Source of the DNA: Feifania hominis
GTDB lineage: Bacteria > Bacillota > Clostridia > Oscillospirales > Feifaniaceae
Direction of reading: 5' to 3'
Assembly (NCBI RefSeq): GCF_014384765.1
Contig: NZ_JACRSP010000006.1
Span: 1-33,869, forward strand
Length of the DNA stretch: 33,869 bases
The position numbers and the translations under genes are program-made. The notes under the pieces are model-generated. The model saw only the letters and a list, made by a program, of their open reading frames with translations, searched no databases and was not told where the DNA came from. Shown piece after piece: positions 21,342 to 28,654 of this stretch (the first letter of the stretch is position 1; each line of letters opens with the position of its first letter).

Positions 21342-22151
21342 CTAACCAATGTATTTAAAAAAAACATGATTACCGATCGTAATAGGCTCTTCAATCGGCT
21401 TATCCGCATAGGTTCTCCGGTCCGGATCATAGTGATTATAAAACTGGTTTTTTGTCCGATACTGCGTATAAGTAGAAATGGGACTTTTATACTGTTCAGC
21501 CAATACGCCGTCTAAAATATCATCGGCAAGTTCGAGCGCATTCTTCCATCCTTCGCTGTCATAGTCAATATAAAAAGACTGCACATTACCACCTTCGCCG
21601 CTGAGCGCGGTAAATTGTCCCGGTTCAGACACGATATCCCAGTAGTTCTTCTTTGTATAATTTTTCTCAGCCGGATTGTGATAGTTCTTTCGATTATAAA
21701 TTGTAAATGCTACCGGGAGCTGCTGATCCGCATGTGTCTGTTCGCCATAGATGGTACGAGCGATCAATTCTCTTATATCAAAGACATTATTCATAAGATA
21801 TTCTCTTCGCTCGCTCGGCTCCATACTTTCAAATTTGCCACTTCCAGGTTCGCCCAGAATATTTTTTGAATATTGCTCTTTGGTTACCAGCTGCTCATTT
21901 TTGCGGCGTTCATTCATATTGTACTGCTCGGAACCATCTGTCGACATACCGCCCGGTCGATACTGCTCCGACCAGTCTGTGGACATGCCGCCCCTGTCAA
22001 CCCAGCCTGTATTCGTACTGTCGTCAAACCCGGCAGGCTCCTTTTGAGTGCTTAAGAGAGCATCTCTCCAAACACCCCTGCCAACAGGATTCTTTTGATT
22101 TGTGTTGCGCCCATTTTTTACTATTTTATCATAAAATTCATTATTCGCCAT
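21342..22151 (-). CDS. SleB-type cell-wall hydrolase (Hydrolase_2), virion-associated candidate
   Basis: 269 residues from ATG 22151 (MANNEFYDKIVKNG), chosen for the CAGGAGA site seven bases upstream. The N-terminal 120 residues are polar and hold MSTDWSEQYRPGGMSTDG at 56-73. The catalytic domain covers about 125-269: LIARTIYGEQTHADQQLPVA with the SleB-type IYGE glutamate at residue 137, FTIYNRKNY, VSEPGQFTAL, WKNALELADDILDG and a final IGNHVFFKY. This is the pattern of the SleB/CwlJ family of peptidoglycan hydrolases. It has no signal peptide, which fits delivery inside the virion for wall penetration. The gene sits between large terminase and portal, an unusual place, and shares its MSTDW motif with the 756-residue carrier. 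Confidence 0.75.
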   Translation of the reverse strand: MANNEFYDKIVKNGRNTNQKNPVGRGVWRDALLSTQKEPAGFDDSTNTGWVDRGGMSTDWSEQYRPGGMSTDGSEQYNMNERRKNEQLVTKEQYSKNILGEPGSGKFESMEPSERREYLMNNVFDIRELIARTIYGEQTHADQQLPVAFTIYNRKNYHNPAEKNYTKKNYWDIVSEPGQFTALSGEGGNVQSFYIDYDSEGWKNALELADDILDGVLAEQYKSPISTYTQYRTKNQFYNHYDPDRRTYADKPIEEPITIGNHVFFKYIG

Positions 22152-22184
22152 CTTATTTTCTCCTGTTTCCGTATTAACCACTTT

Positions 22185-23519
22185 TTATATCGCTTCAATC
22201 TTTTCTCTTCCCACCGGTTCGTCCGGCTTGAAGATGGAAAACGCATAGTGCGGCTCCGGCAGCGGAACCTCCGCCGGCCGCGGCCTGCCCGCGAGAAAGT
22301 ATCGCAGCGCATCCGGCCCGTGGGTGTGCTCGTGCGGCTCGTCCGCCACATCATTTGGGTTGTGTTCATCGTGCTGCAGCGCCGGCAGACATCGAATCAG
22401 ATTCGTACACCCCTCGAATATGTGAAGCCGGGCGGTCTTCTTCCCGTCCATGCCCACGACCGGCTTGAGCCATTCCTTGAGATTGTACCAGCCCTGTACC
22501 CGGTTGTTGTCCGCCTTTGTCAAAAACACGCCCTGCTCCGCGAACAGCTCCGCCGCGCTCTTGCCTGTCTCCTGCCGCCGGTTCCACAAATCCGGCGGCG
22601 CAAAAAAAGCGTCGATGTCCTCCCCCTCGTTCCGCTCCCGTATCGCCTTTGCCGCGTCTGAGATAATGAGACCGCTGCGGTACAGCTCACGGTACACCCA
22701 CGCATCGCCGCGCTCGTCCACCGCGATGCAGTAGCCCGCCAGCATGTCGAGCCCGTAGTCCATCGTGAAGTACCGCCGCCACCCCTCGGGAATCGCAAAG
22801 CCCTTACACACATGAAGCTCTCTGGAAAACTCCGGGAAGTACTGCCCCGCGAACACATCCCAGTCGCCGTCGAGCCACGCCCTGCGCAAGTCCTCCGGCA
22901 GAGCCTCCAGCATCTGCACATACCCCGGGTCACGCTCCAGCAGCGCTTTGTTGTCGTAGACTCTGGCCGGAATAAATGTGTAGTCCTCCGGGTTTTCTCC
23001 CGGCCCATACTGCCGGTCGATGAAGAGACGCCTGACCCACTCGTGCCCTACCCCTCCCGGGTTGCAGGTCAGGTAGAAGCGCTTGGGAAATTCATTTGCC
23101 CCGCGCAGACAGGCCGTCAGCGTGTCAAACTGGTACTTGGTGAAATGGGTCGCCTCATCCATGAAAATGGCGTCAAACTCCTGTCCCTGAAACTGGTTGA
23201 CGTCGCTCTCGCTGTCGCAGTACCCAAAGCGGATTCGGCTCCCGTTCGGGAATAAAAACGCCTTTTCCGTCTCCTTGTATTTCGCCACACCCCCAAGCTC
23301 GCTCATCATGGGCAGAATGTGATTCTCCCGCAGCTCGGGGTAGGTCTTGCGCAAAATGAGAAGCCGAATGCCCGCGTAGCGCACAGCCATGAGCTTTGCC
23401 TTCTGTCTCACAGCCCAGCTCTTGCCGCCGCCGCGCGCCCCGCCATATGCCACAAACCGTGTGCGCGCCCGAAGAAAGAGAAGCTGCTTCTCGTTTGGCT
23501 GCTCTATGATTTTGACCAC
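22185..23519 (-). CDS. terL: Terminase large subunit
   Basis: 444 residues with a GTG start at 23519 behind GGAGGG. The ATPase half shows Walker A GGARGGGKS at about 26-34, the adjacent LILRKTYPELRENHI, and Walker B AIFMDEAT near 115-122, followed by a coupling motif region YLTCNPGG. The C-terminal nuclease half has YFTMDYGLDMLAGY and DIDAFFAPPDLW with the acidic residues expected for an RNase H-like packaging nuclease, and HTHGPDALRY near the end. It is the motor that packages DNA through the portal. An extra copy of its first codons lies upstream (23632-23673). Confidence 0.93.
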   Translation of the reverse strand: MVKIIEQPNEKQLLFLRARTRFVAYGGARGGGKSWAVRQKAKLMAVRYAGIRLLILRKTYPELRENHILPMMSELGGVAKYKETEKAFLFPNGSRIRFGYCDSESDVNQFQGQEFDAIFMDEATHFTKYQFDTLTACLRGANEFPKRFYLTCNPGGVGHEWVRRLFIDRQYGPGENPEDYTFIPARVYDNKALLERDPGYVQMLEALPEDLRRAWLDGDWDVFAGQYFPEFSRELHVCKGFAIPEGWRRYFTMDYGLDMLAGYCIAVDERGDAWVYRELYRSGLIISDAAKAIRERNEGEDIDAFFAPPDLWNRRQETGKSAAELFAEQGVFLTKADNNRVQGWYNLKEWLKPVVGMDGKKTARLHIFEGCTNLIRCLPALQHDEHNPNDVADEPHEHTHGPDALRYFLAGRPRPAEVPLPEPHYAFSIFKPDEPVGREKIEAI

Positions 23520-23533
23520 ATTGACCCTCCAGC

Positions 23534-23634
23534 AATTAGTTGATGTTCGTTTTTAACTGTGACCACTTAAAAACGAACCGCTGAACTGCTAAGTTCAGCC
23601 TGCGCCTGTCGACTTGGCTTCACAAAGCATTTCA
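23534..23634 (-). repeat. Palindrome-rich segment between two copies of the terL 5' end
   Basis: It contains a perfect 12-bp inverted repeat (GTTCGTTTTTAA at 23545-23556 and TTAAAAACGAAC at 23567-23578) and a second one (CTGAACT and AGTTCAG at 23581-23598). A 22-codon frame (MKCFVKPSRQAQAELSSSAV) from 23635 to 23567 overlaps the minicistron stop. It looks like an inserted or rearranged palindromic unit rather than a gene. Confidence 0.6.
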
Positions 23635-23673
23635 TGCGTGTTTCTCATTTGGTTGTTCGATAATCTTGACCAC
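23632..23673 (-). pseudogene. Duplicated 5' end of terL forming a 13-codon minicistron
   Basis: GTG at 23673 starts MVKIIEQPNEKHA followed by TGA; the true terL begins MVKIIEQPNEKQ. About 40 bp around the start match with several synonymous differences, so this is an old or horizontally acquired duplicate. It carries a GGGGAGAG site and could be translated as a leader peptide. Confidence 0.6.
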
Positions 23674-23690
23674 ATTGACTCTCCCCAAGT

Positions 23691-23744
23691 TGCCCCGCCG
23701 CAGGCGGCTGCCCCACCGCAGGCGGTTGTCGCGCCGCAGGCGCT
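23691..23744. repeat. Three tandem 18-bp palindromic units after terS
   Basis: Units TGCCCCGCCGCAGGCGGC, TGCCCCACCGCAGGCGGT and TGTCGCGCCGCAGGCGCT lie head to tail, each centred on an inverted repeat around CAG or GCAG. They begin exactly at the stop codon of the small terminase gene. A packaging (pac) or regulatory site is possible. Confidence 0.65.
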
Positions 23745-24037
23745 CATTCCGCCAGCTCCCGGGCCTCTGCGCCGAGCACGAACTGTACCACCGCGTCAAG
23801 CTCGCCGTCAATGGGCTGTGGCGATTTGCCGTATACGCGGTTGAGAACTTCCTTTGCCGCATCCAGGCGCATGCTGTAGCTTGCCTCTTCGCTGGTGATG
23901 GTCTCAACAAGCAGCTGCGCCGCCTGTACCGTCGCGCCTTTCAAAATTGTCTTGACCTCGTCAGGCACTTTCGGCCTGCCGCCCGGGTTGCCGGACTCAC
24001 CCTTTACAAAGCGTCCCCGTCTGTCCCGCTGTGCCAT
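23744..24037 (-). CDS. terS: Probable terminase small subunit
   Basis: 97 residues from ATG 24037 behind GGAGGTGA. The N-terminus RRGRFVKGESGNPGGRPKVP is the Gly/Pro/Arg signature of the DUF5681-type proteins that are encoded next to the large terminase in many phages and are thought to bind DNA. The rest is helical (VKTILKGATVQAAQLLVETI, RLDAAKEVLNRVYGKSPQP) and suits an oligomeric small subunit that marks DNA for packaging. It lies 225 bp upstream of terL. An intrinsic terminator sits immediately before its ribosome site, so expression probably needs read-through. Confidence 0.75.
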   Translation of the reverse strand: MAQRDRRGRFVKGESGNPGGRPKVPDEVKTILKGATVQAAQLLVETITSEEASYSMRLDAAKEVLNRVYGKSPQPIDGELDAVVQFVLGAEARELAE

Positions 24038-24051
24038 TGGCTCACCTCCAT

Positions 24052-24078
24052 AAAAAAGCCGCTCTTCTCAGAGCGGCC
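24052..24078 (-). terminator. Intrinsic terminator immediately upstream of terS
   Basis: GCCGCTCT pairs perfectly with AGAGCGGC around GAGA, followed by TTTTTT on the transcribed strand. It ends about five bases before the terS ribosome site and starts about 20 bases after a predicted promoter, an attenuator-like layout. Confidence 0.8.
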
Positions 24079-24105
24079 TTCCTGCTGTATTTCTTTCCAG
24101 TTTAT

Positions 24106-24146
24106 ATCTTACCACAGGTCCATACTTACATTCTATTACCTCTTTT
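24106..24146 (-). promoter_or_regulatory. Conserved 37-bp element with extended -10, upstream of terS
   Basis: 24110-24146 is identical at 36 of 37 positions to 28322-28358. On the minus strand it ends in TGTGGTAAGAT, an extended -10 (TGnTAAGAT), with no good -35 box. It lies in the non-coding gap after the last immunity gene. Candidate late promoter or operator. Confidence 0.55.
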
Positions 24147-24161
24147 ACCCCTGCGCATATC

Positions 24162-24620
24162 CTACTTCAAATAGGGCCTGAGCATCTCAATCTCATCATC
24201 CAGTGTCACATCTTCCTCATGATGCCATGGGCAACGGTTAAACTCGGCAATCCAGTTCCGGTCTCCCATCAAAAGCGACTTCCAGTAGTTTTGAAGCGTT
24301 AGTGCTTGAAGTATCAACGCATCCCGAATATCATCATCGATATATCGAACTTTTGATCTCTCTCGGTCTGCGCAGGATAATGCAATCAAATTGACAATGT
24401 CTCTGCGGTGATACTTTCCGTTGGAACCTTTTTTATAATAATAGAGCTTCACATAATCAAAGGTATAAAACTTCAGCACAAAGTCCTTTCCCACCAGTAA
24501 AAACGGGTTCCCCTGACGATAGTCTCGCTGCTCCAGATAGACCAGCTTCAGCCCAAACTTTTCCGCCAGCGGCCGGTAATACTCCTCGATAATGTCGTAG
24601 TACCTGTTTTTCATTTCCAT
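24162..24620 (-). CDS. Immunity-type protein, second array copy 4
   Basis: 152 residues from ATG 24620 (MEMKNRYYDIIEEYYRPLAE); ATG 24629 is an alternative, with GGAAG upstream. It carries the full family pattern: EEYYRPLAEKFGLKLVYLEQ, NPFLLVGKDFVLKFYTFDYV, LIALSCADRERSK, ALTLQNYWKSLLMGDRNWIA and an acidic DEEIEMLRPYLK-like end. From memory this pattern follows Rhs-type toxins with the same kind of C-terminal domain as the 679-residue protein upstream, so immunity is a fair inference. It is closest to copy 2, as expected from duplication of a two-gene unit. It is the last gene before the terS promoter region. Confidence 0.65.
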   Translation of the reverse strand: MEMKNRYYDIIEEYYRPLAEKFGLKLVYLEQRDYRQGNPFLLVGKDFVLKFYTFDYVKLYYYKKGSNGKYHRRDIVNLIALSCADRERSKVRYIDDDIRDALILQALTLQNYWKSLLMGDRNWIAEFNRCPWHHEEDVTLDDEIEMLRPYLK

Positions 24621-24651
24621 TCGTCCCATTCTTCCAGCGCTCTGTTGTTTT

Positions 24652-25112
24652 CTAATGCAGATAGGGCTTCAGTATCTTAATCATATCCTGGTCGATCTCC
24701 ACCCGTTCAGAATTCCACCGGCAGCGCTTGAATTCTGCAATCCAGTGCCGATCTCCCATCAACAGCGACTTCCAATAGTTTTGAAGTGTCAGTGCATGTA
24801 ATATCAAAAATCTTTCAATTCTTTTGCTGTCATCTAAATCTCTGCTGACTTTAGCGCGTTCTCGATTCGTGCAGGAAAGTGCAATTAAATCATCAATCTC
24901 TCTGCGATGATAATCCCCATTTTCATTTTTTCGTAGTAATACATATAGACAAAATCAAAGGTGTAAAAATAGATTACAAAATCTTTTCCCACTAACAAAA
25001 ACGGGTTCCCCTCGCGCGGATCCTGTTCCTCGAGATAAACCAGCTTCAGCCCGAACTCCTCTGCCAGAGGGCGATAATATTCCTCGATAATATCGTAGTA
25101 TTCGTTTTTCAT
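24652..25112 (-). pseudogene. Immunity-type gene, second array copy 3, frameshifted in an A run
   Basis: Nearly identical to copy 1 (25649-26110) but exactly one base shorter. The loss is in a run of A just after MYYYEK: seven A in copy 1, six here. The frame then reads MKMGIIIAERLMI and stops at 24885 instead of continuing NENGDYHRRDI. The remaining sequence to 24652 is intact in the other frame, ending LKPYLH. A single base gain would restore it, so it could be a recent mutation or a phase-variable state. Confidence 0.85.
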
Positions 25113-25149
25113 CATTACCCTACCCCCTCCGGCTGACCCTGCTGCGGTC

Positions 25150-25617
25150 TTACTTCAAGTAAGGCCGCAGCATCTCAATCTCTTCATCCAGCGTCACATC
25201 TTTCTCATGGTGCCATGGGCAGCGGTTAAACTCGGCAATCCAGTTCCGGTCGCCCATCAAAAGCGACTTCCAGTAGTTCTCCAGTGTCAGCGCATGTAAA
25301 ATCAGCGATTTGCCCAGATTATCGTCGTTGTTTCTAAAAATTTGAGTTCTCTCTCGATCTGTGCAGGACAATGCAATTAAGTCGTCAATCTCTCTCCAAT
25401 GATATTTTCCGTTTTCTTCTTTGGTGTAGTAATGAATGTAGACAAAATCATATGTGCTAAAACGCAGCACAAAGTCCTTTCCCACCAACAAAAACGGATT
25501 CCCTATTCTGTAATCCCACTGATCGAGATAGACCAGCTTCAACCCAAACTTTTCCGCCAGCGGCCGGTAATACTCCTCGATAATATCCTGATACTTATTT
25601 TTCATCCTTTTCACCAT
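25150..25617 (-). CDS. Immunity-type protein, second array copy 2
   Basis: 155 residues from ATG 25617 (MVKRMKNKYQDIIEEYYRPL) behind GGAAGAATGGGA; a start at 25605 is possible. It has the family pattern with its own variations: LVYLDQWDYRIGNPFLLVGK, FVLRFSTYDFVYIHYYTKEE and a charged C-terminus DVTLDEEIEMLRPYLK. Soluble, no signal peptide. Together with copy 1 it forms the two-gene unit whose tandem copy is 24162-25112. It differs most from copy 1 in the strand-forming middle, the region likely to contact a toxin. Confidence 0.65.
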   Translation of the reverse strand: MVKRMKNKYQDIIEEYYRPLAEKFGLKLVYLDQWDYRIGNPFLLVGKDFVLRFSTYDFVYIHYYTKEENGKYHWREIDDLIALSCTDRERTQIFRNNDDNLGKSLILHALTLENYWKSLLMGDRNWIAEFNRCPWHHEKDVTLDEEIEMLRPYLK

Positions 25618-25648
25618 TCGTCCCATTCTTCCAGTGCGCTTTTGTATA

Positions 25649-26110
25649 CTAATGCAGATAGGGCTTCAGTATCTTAATCATATCCTGGTCGATCTCCACC
25701 CGTTCAGAATTCCACCGGCAACGCTTGAATTCTGCTATCCAGTGCCGATCTCCCATCAAGAGTGACTTCCAATAGTTTTGAAGTGTCAGTGCATGTAATA
25801 TCAGAAATCTTTCAATTCTTTTGCTGTCATCTAAATTTCTGCTGACTTTAGCGCGTTCTCGATTCGTGCAGGAAAGTGCAATCAAATTTGCAATATCTCT
25901 CCGATGATAATCCCCGTTTTCATTTTTTTCATAGTAATACATGTAGACAAAATCGAAAGTGTAAAAATAGATTACAAAATCTTTTCCCACTAACAAAAAC
26001 GGGTTCCCCTCGCGCGGATCCTGCTCCTCGAGATAGACCAGTTTCAGCCCAAACTCCTCCGCCAGAGGGCGATAATATTCCTCGATAATATCGTAGTATT
26101 CGTTTTTCAT
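25649..26110 (-). CDS. Immunity-type protein, second array copy 1 (next to the toxin)
   Basis: 153 residues from ATG 26110 with an excellent AGGAGGT site; the upstream toxin gene stops at 26120. It reads MKNEYYDIIEEYYRPLAEEF, NPFLLVGKDFVIYFYTFDFV, YYYEKNENGDYHRRDIANLI, ALTLQNYWKSLLMGDRHWIA and ends LKPYLH. The family is acidic with conserved aromatic residues. Its position directly behind the toxin makes it the probable cognate immunity protein. The gene and its relatives are clearly AT-richer than the terminase genes, which suggests separate acquisition. Confidence 0.7.
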   Translation of the reverse strand: MKNEYYDIIEEYYRPLAEEFGLKLVYLEEQDPREGNPFLLVGKDFVIYFYTFDFVYMYYYEKNENGDYHRRDIANLIALSCTNRERAKVSRNLDDSKRIERFLILHALTLQNYWKSLLMGDRHWIAEFKRCRWNSERVEIDQDMIKILKPYLH

Positions 26111-26119
26111 TTTTACCTC

Positions 26120-28159
26120 CTAATTTTTTACAAGACAGTGTGTTTCAAAATCGTATCTGTAGTCATGCTTTTTTATCAATAGATCATATTCTTTACCAAA
26201 GCCTGTAAGCTCATATTCCAGTGTGTCTTGATTAAATTGATATCGATGCTCAAAAGTCGGTGGCGTCACCAACAAAATGGTGTCCCCGCGCTCCATTGCC
26301 TCCATCAAAAAGGGAATGTTGTAATCTTCAAAAAAAGTATTTCTGTTATATCCGAGCGGAACATTCAAAATATTGAAGCTCCCCTCGTTTGGCCCGAAGT
26401 CTGTCGTCTCGGGATAACCCAGCTCTTTGATGATATATTTTATATCGTCATCATACCGCCCCAAAATCGTAGTCGTCTTTCCCGGCGTTGCCTTGATCTT
26501 AACGCCCGTAGTCGGCATATATGTGAGCTCTGTCTTCCTCGGCTTTCCGCTCACACTCAGTGTATCATCCCACGACCGCGTGTCAAGCCCCAGCGCGCTG
26601 AAGTACTCGTTGAGCCCGTCATACTCCTCGATCATCTGGCTGTAATCCACTGTGCCGGGCGTGAGTTCTTTGAGATAGCTGTCATAGAGCGCGTCCATCT
26701 CCGCGGGTGTGCTCGCATTCTTGAAATACACAATGTCCGGCGGCTTCACTGTCCCTGCGCGCCGCCGGCCGCGGAAATACCCGCCGCCGAGCTCCACGCC
26801 TGCCAGCGCCATGTCGAACGCAAGCCTGCCCATCACATCGCCCAGAATCTCGTTGGCTTTCTTTCCCTCCTGTACGCCGCCCAGAATAATGCCCGGCAGC
26901 TCCGCGCCGAGCCAGACGCCCTGCCTGACCGCCTCGTTGACCGCGTTCTCTGCCAGCTTCCGCTTGAGCGGGTCTGTAATGCCGCCGATCAGCTTCTGCA
27001 CGACCGGCAGACCGAACGCCTTCTCCCCCAGAGACGACGACGCCCACCCAAGAGCCTGCCCCTTGGCATATTCGCCGACCAATGAGCCGATTGTCCATCC
27101 CTCCGGGCTGTATTTTTTCATCAGGCTCTCGTCATGCCGGTTGCGCGCGCGATCCTCCTCATCAAAAATCAGTGTGTTGGAATCAAACGGCAAAAGATGC
27201 TTGAACGCCGCGTAGACGCCTGTCGAAAAAGGATTTACCACATCGTACTTGTAAAAATAGAGATCCATCAGCTCCAGACGTTCCTGCTGAAGCTCTTTCA
27301 TTCTCTGCGGATCCTGAGTGGTCATCAGCTCGGCGTCAATCTGGTTGAAACGCCGCTGCATGTCCTCAAAGGCCGTGTGCTCCTCCCTGTCATAGGCGCC
27401 CTTGACCCCCTTGTAGATCTGCTGCCAGTAGTCGCTCATCTGCGTAAGATACGCCTCGTCCTGCTGCATGGCAAAATAGCGGGTGTCCTCCGGCGAATAC
27501 CCCTTGACGGTCAGATGCCGGTTCATCTTGTCCCGTACCCTGAAGAGCGCGTCGTCGTAAAAGCGGTATCGGTCGCGGGCCTCGATCATGGTGTCGGTCG
27601 AGCTCTTGCCCGCCTGATCCAGATTCATCGCCACGCCAAAACTGTTGACAGCGTCCGTTGAGGCGTGCGTCCCCGCGGGCTCGCTCAAATTCACAGCGTC
27701 GCTGTTGCCAAGGCCATACTGGCCCGCCTGGCGAAACGGGGTGTCCTTTCGGTACTGCTCACGGTAGGCCCGCGTTGCCTGCTCGCGCTGCCGCGCACCC
27801 GCAAGATCGGTCCCGAGCGGGTCGCTGTCCGCCTGGGCCAATCCCGCGTTCACCCGCCCCGCGCGAATGGCGTCTGCGGCTTTCCACTTCGTGGCGGGCG
27901 CGGCAAAGCCCGGCAGCCCCTGTCTCGCCGCCGGGCTGTTGCCGCTCTTCACCGTGCCGGCCGCCTGCCCGGTGCGCGCCGCGCCTCCTGCGCCGGTCCC
28001 GCTTTGTACAATCTGCGCCATATTTCCCGCGGCCTTACTCACAGCCTGTGCCGTCTGCGCCGCCTGTCGGCGCGCCTCGCGCTCGCTCTGCTCCAGCTGC
28101 GCCCGGTATCGCTTCAGCGCCGCCTCCTCTTCCTGTGCCGTCGCCCAATCGGTCGGCAT
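26120..28159 (-). CDS. Large toxin carrier (MPTDW start) with a C-terminal Rhs-type toxin domain
   Basis: 679 residues from ATG 28159 (MPTDWATAQEEEAALKRY), preceded by AAGGAGGAGAG at slightly long spacing; ATG 28189 in frame is an alternative. Residues 5-50 form a coiled coil, followed by a low-complexity Ala/Gly region. The middle is helical with MQQDEAYLTQMSDYWQQIYK and a glycine-rich, partly hydrophobic segment at about 350-460 (GWTIGSLVGEYAKGQALGWA; AELPGIILGGVQEGKKANEI) that may help membrane passage. The last 118 residues form the toxin: TTTILGRYDDDIKYIIKELG, FGPNEGSFNILN, YNIPFLMEAMERGDTILLVT and FGKEYDLLIKKHDYRYD. I recall this pattern as a recurring tip of Rhs and other polymorphic toxins, activity unknown. 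Four immunity-type genes follow. Confidence 0.7.
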   Translation of the reverse strand: MPTDWATAQEEEAALKRYRAQLEQSEREARRQAAQTAQAVSKAAGNMAQIVQSGTGAGGAARTGQAAGTVKSGNSPAARQGLPGFAAPATKWKAADAIRAGRVNAGLAQADSDPLGTDLAGARQREQATRAYREQYRKDTPFRQAGQYGLGNSDAVNLSEPAGTHASTDAVNSFGVAMNLDQAGKSSTDTMIEARDRYRFYDDALFRVRDKMNRHLTVKGYSPEDTRYFAMQQDEAYLTQMSDYWQQIYKGVKGAYDREEHTAFEDMQRRFNQIDAELMTTQDPQRMKELQQERLELMDLYFYKYDVVNPFSTGVYAAFKHLLPFDSNTLIFDEEDRARNRHDESLMKKYSPEGWTIGSLVGEYAKGQALGWASSSLGEKAFGLPVVQKLIGGITDPLKRKLAENAVNEAVRQGVWLGAELPGIILGGVQEGKKANEILGDVMGRLAFDMALAGVELGGGYFRGRRRAGTVKPPDIVYFKNASTPAEMDALYDSYLKELTPGTVDYSQMIEEYDGLNEYFSALGLDTRSWDDTLSVSGKPRKTELTYMPTTGVKIKATPGKTTTILGRYDDDIKYIIKELGYPETTDFGPNEGSFNILNVPLGYNRNTFFEDYNIPFLMEAMERGDTILLVTPPTFEHRYQFNQDTLEYELTGFGKEYDLLIKKHDYRYDFETHCLVKN

Positions 28160-28269
28160 TCCCGTTGCCGCTCTCCTCCTTATGCTCATCGGCAGCTTGC
28201 GCCGCCGTCATTCCCGTCGGCATCAGGGCCCCTCCCTCACTGCCCCTGCGCGATGCCGTATTTGCCCAG

Positions 28270-28302
28270 ACGGGGCGGCAAGCCTCTCGGCCGCCGCCCC
28301 GT
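28270..28302 (-). promoter_or_regulatory. GC-rich leader hairpin after the 28.3-kb promoter element
   Basis: A perfect 10-bp stem (ACGGGGCGGC and GCCGCCCCGT) with a partly paired 13-base interior starts about nine bases after the predicted start of transcription. It has no T tract. It parallels the terminator that follows the sister element at 24.1 kb. Confidence 0.45.
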
Positions 28303-28317
28303 TCTTTCTCAGTATGC

Positions 28318-28358
28318 ATCATACCACAGGTCGATACTTACATTCTATTACCTCTTTT
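28318..28358 (-). promoter_or_regulatory. Conserved 37-bp element with extended -10, upstream of the large toxin gene
   Basis: 28322-28358 matches 24110-24146 at 36 of 37 positions. On the minus strand it ends TGTGGTATGAT, an extended -10 (TGnTATGAT). It lies 160 bp upstream of the toxin gene start in a region without genes. Confidence 0.55.
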
Positions 28359-28415
28359 GCCGCCGGCGCCGTCCGCGCCGTCTGCCCTCTCCCGCCGGAA
28401 TGCGCCGTTTTCCCC

Positions 28416-28438
28416 GGCGGGCCCCGTAGGGGCCCGCC
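28416..28438. other. Perfect GC hairpin in the gene-free stretch
   Basis: GGCGGGCCCC and GGGGCCCGCC pair perfectly around GTA. No T tract follows on either strand. It resembles the type A hairpins but lacks their conserved flanks. The surrounding 28190-28699 stretch holds no supported gene. Confidence 0.5.
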
Positions 28439-28543
28439 CTCTTATCCTGTCCTCCCGTCTCTCCCTGCTCCGTCTGTCCTCGCGCGCGCGAAAGAGATAT
28501 TCTTGTTTTGTTTTGTCTAGTTTATTTAATGTTCCCGCCTACC

Positions 28544-28587
28544 GCCCGGTTTGTGCCCGCATTGTGCCCGGTTTGCGCCCGGTTTGT
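28544..28587. repeat. Iteron-like array, four 11-bp direct repeats
   Basis: GCCCGGTTTGT, GCCCGCATTGT, GCCCGGTTTGC and GCCCGGTTTGT lie head to tail without spacers. The 11-bp period is close to one helical turn, so a protein could bind repeatedly on one face of the DNA. It lies between the ATPase terminator and the 28.3-kb promoter element. Confidence 0.75.
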
Positions 28588-28654
28588 GTCCCGAAACCGA
28601 GGCGATTTTGGGGCACAGCGTTCCCCGCCGTCCACTTTTCCACAGACTTTTCCA

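Noticed and set aside
28035..28322. Small minus-strand frame starting MPTGMTAAQ with a good ribosome site
   Set aside because: It overlaps the start of the 679-residue toxin in another frame and becomes Gly/Arg/Ala-rich noise; the toxin frame continues with a clear coiled coil.
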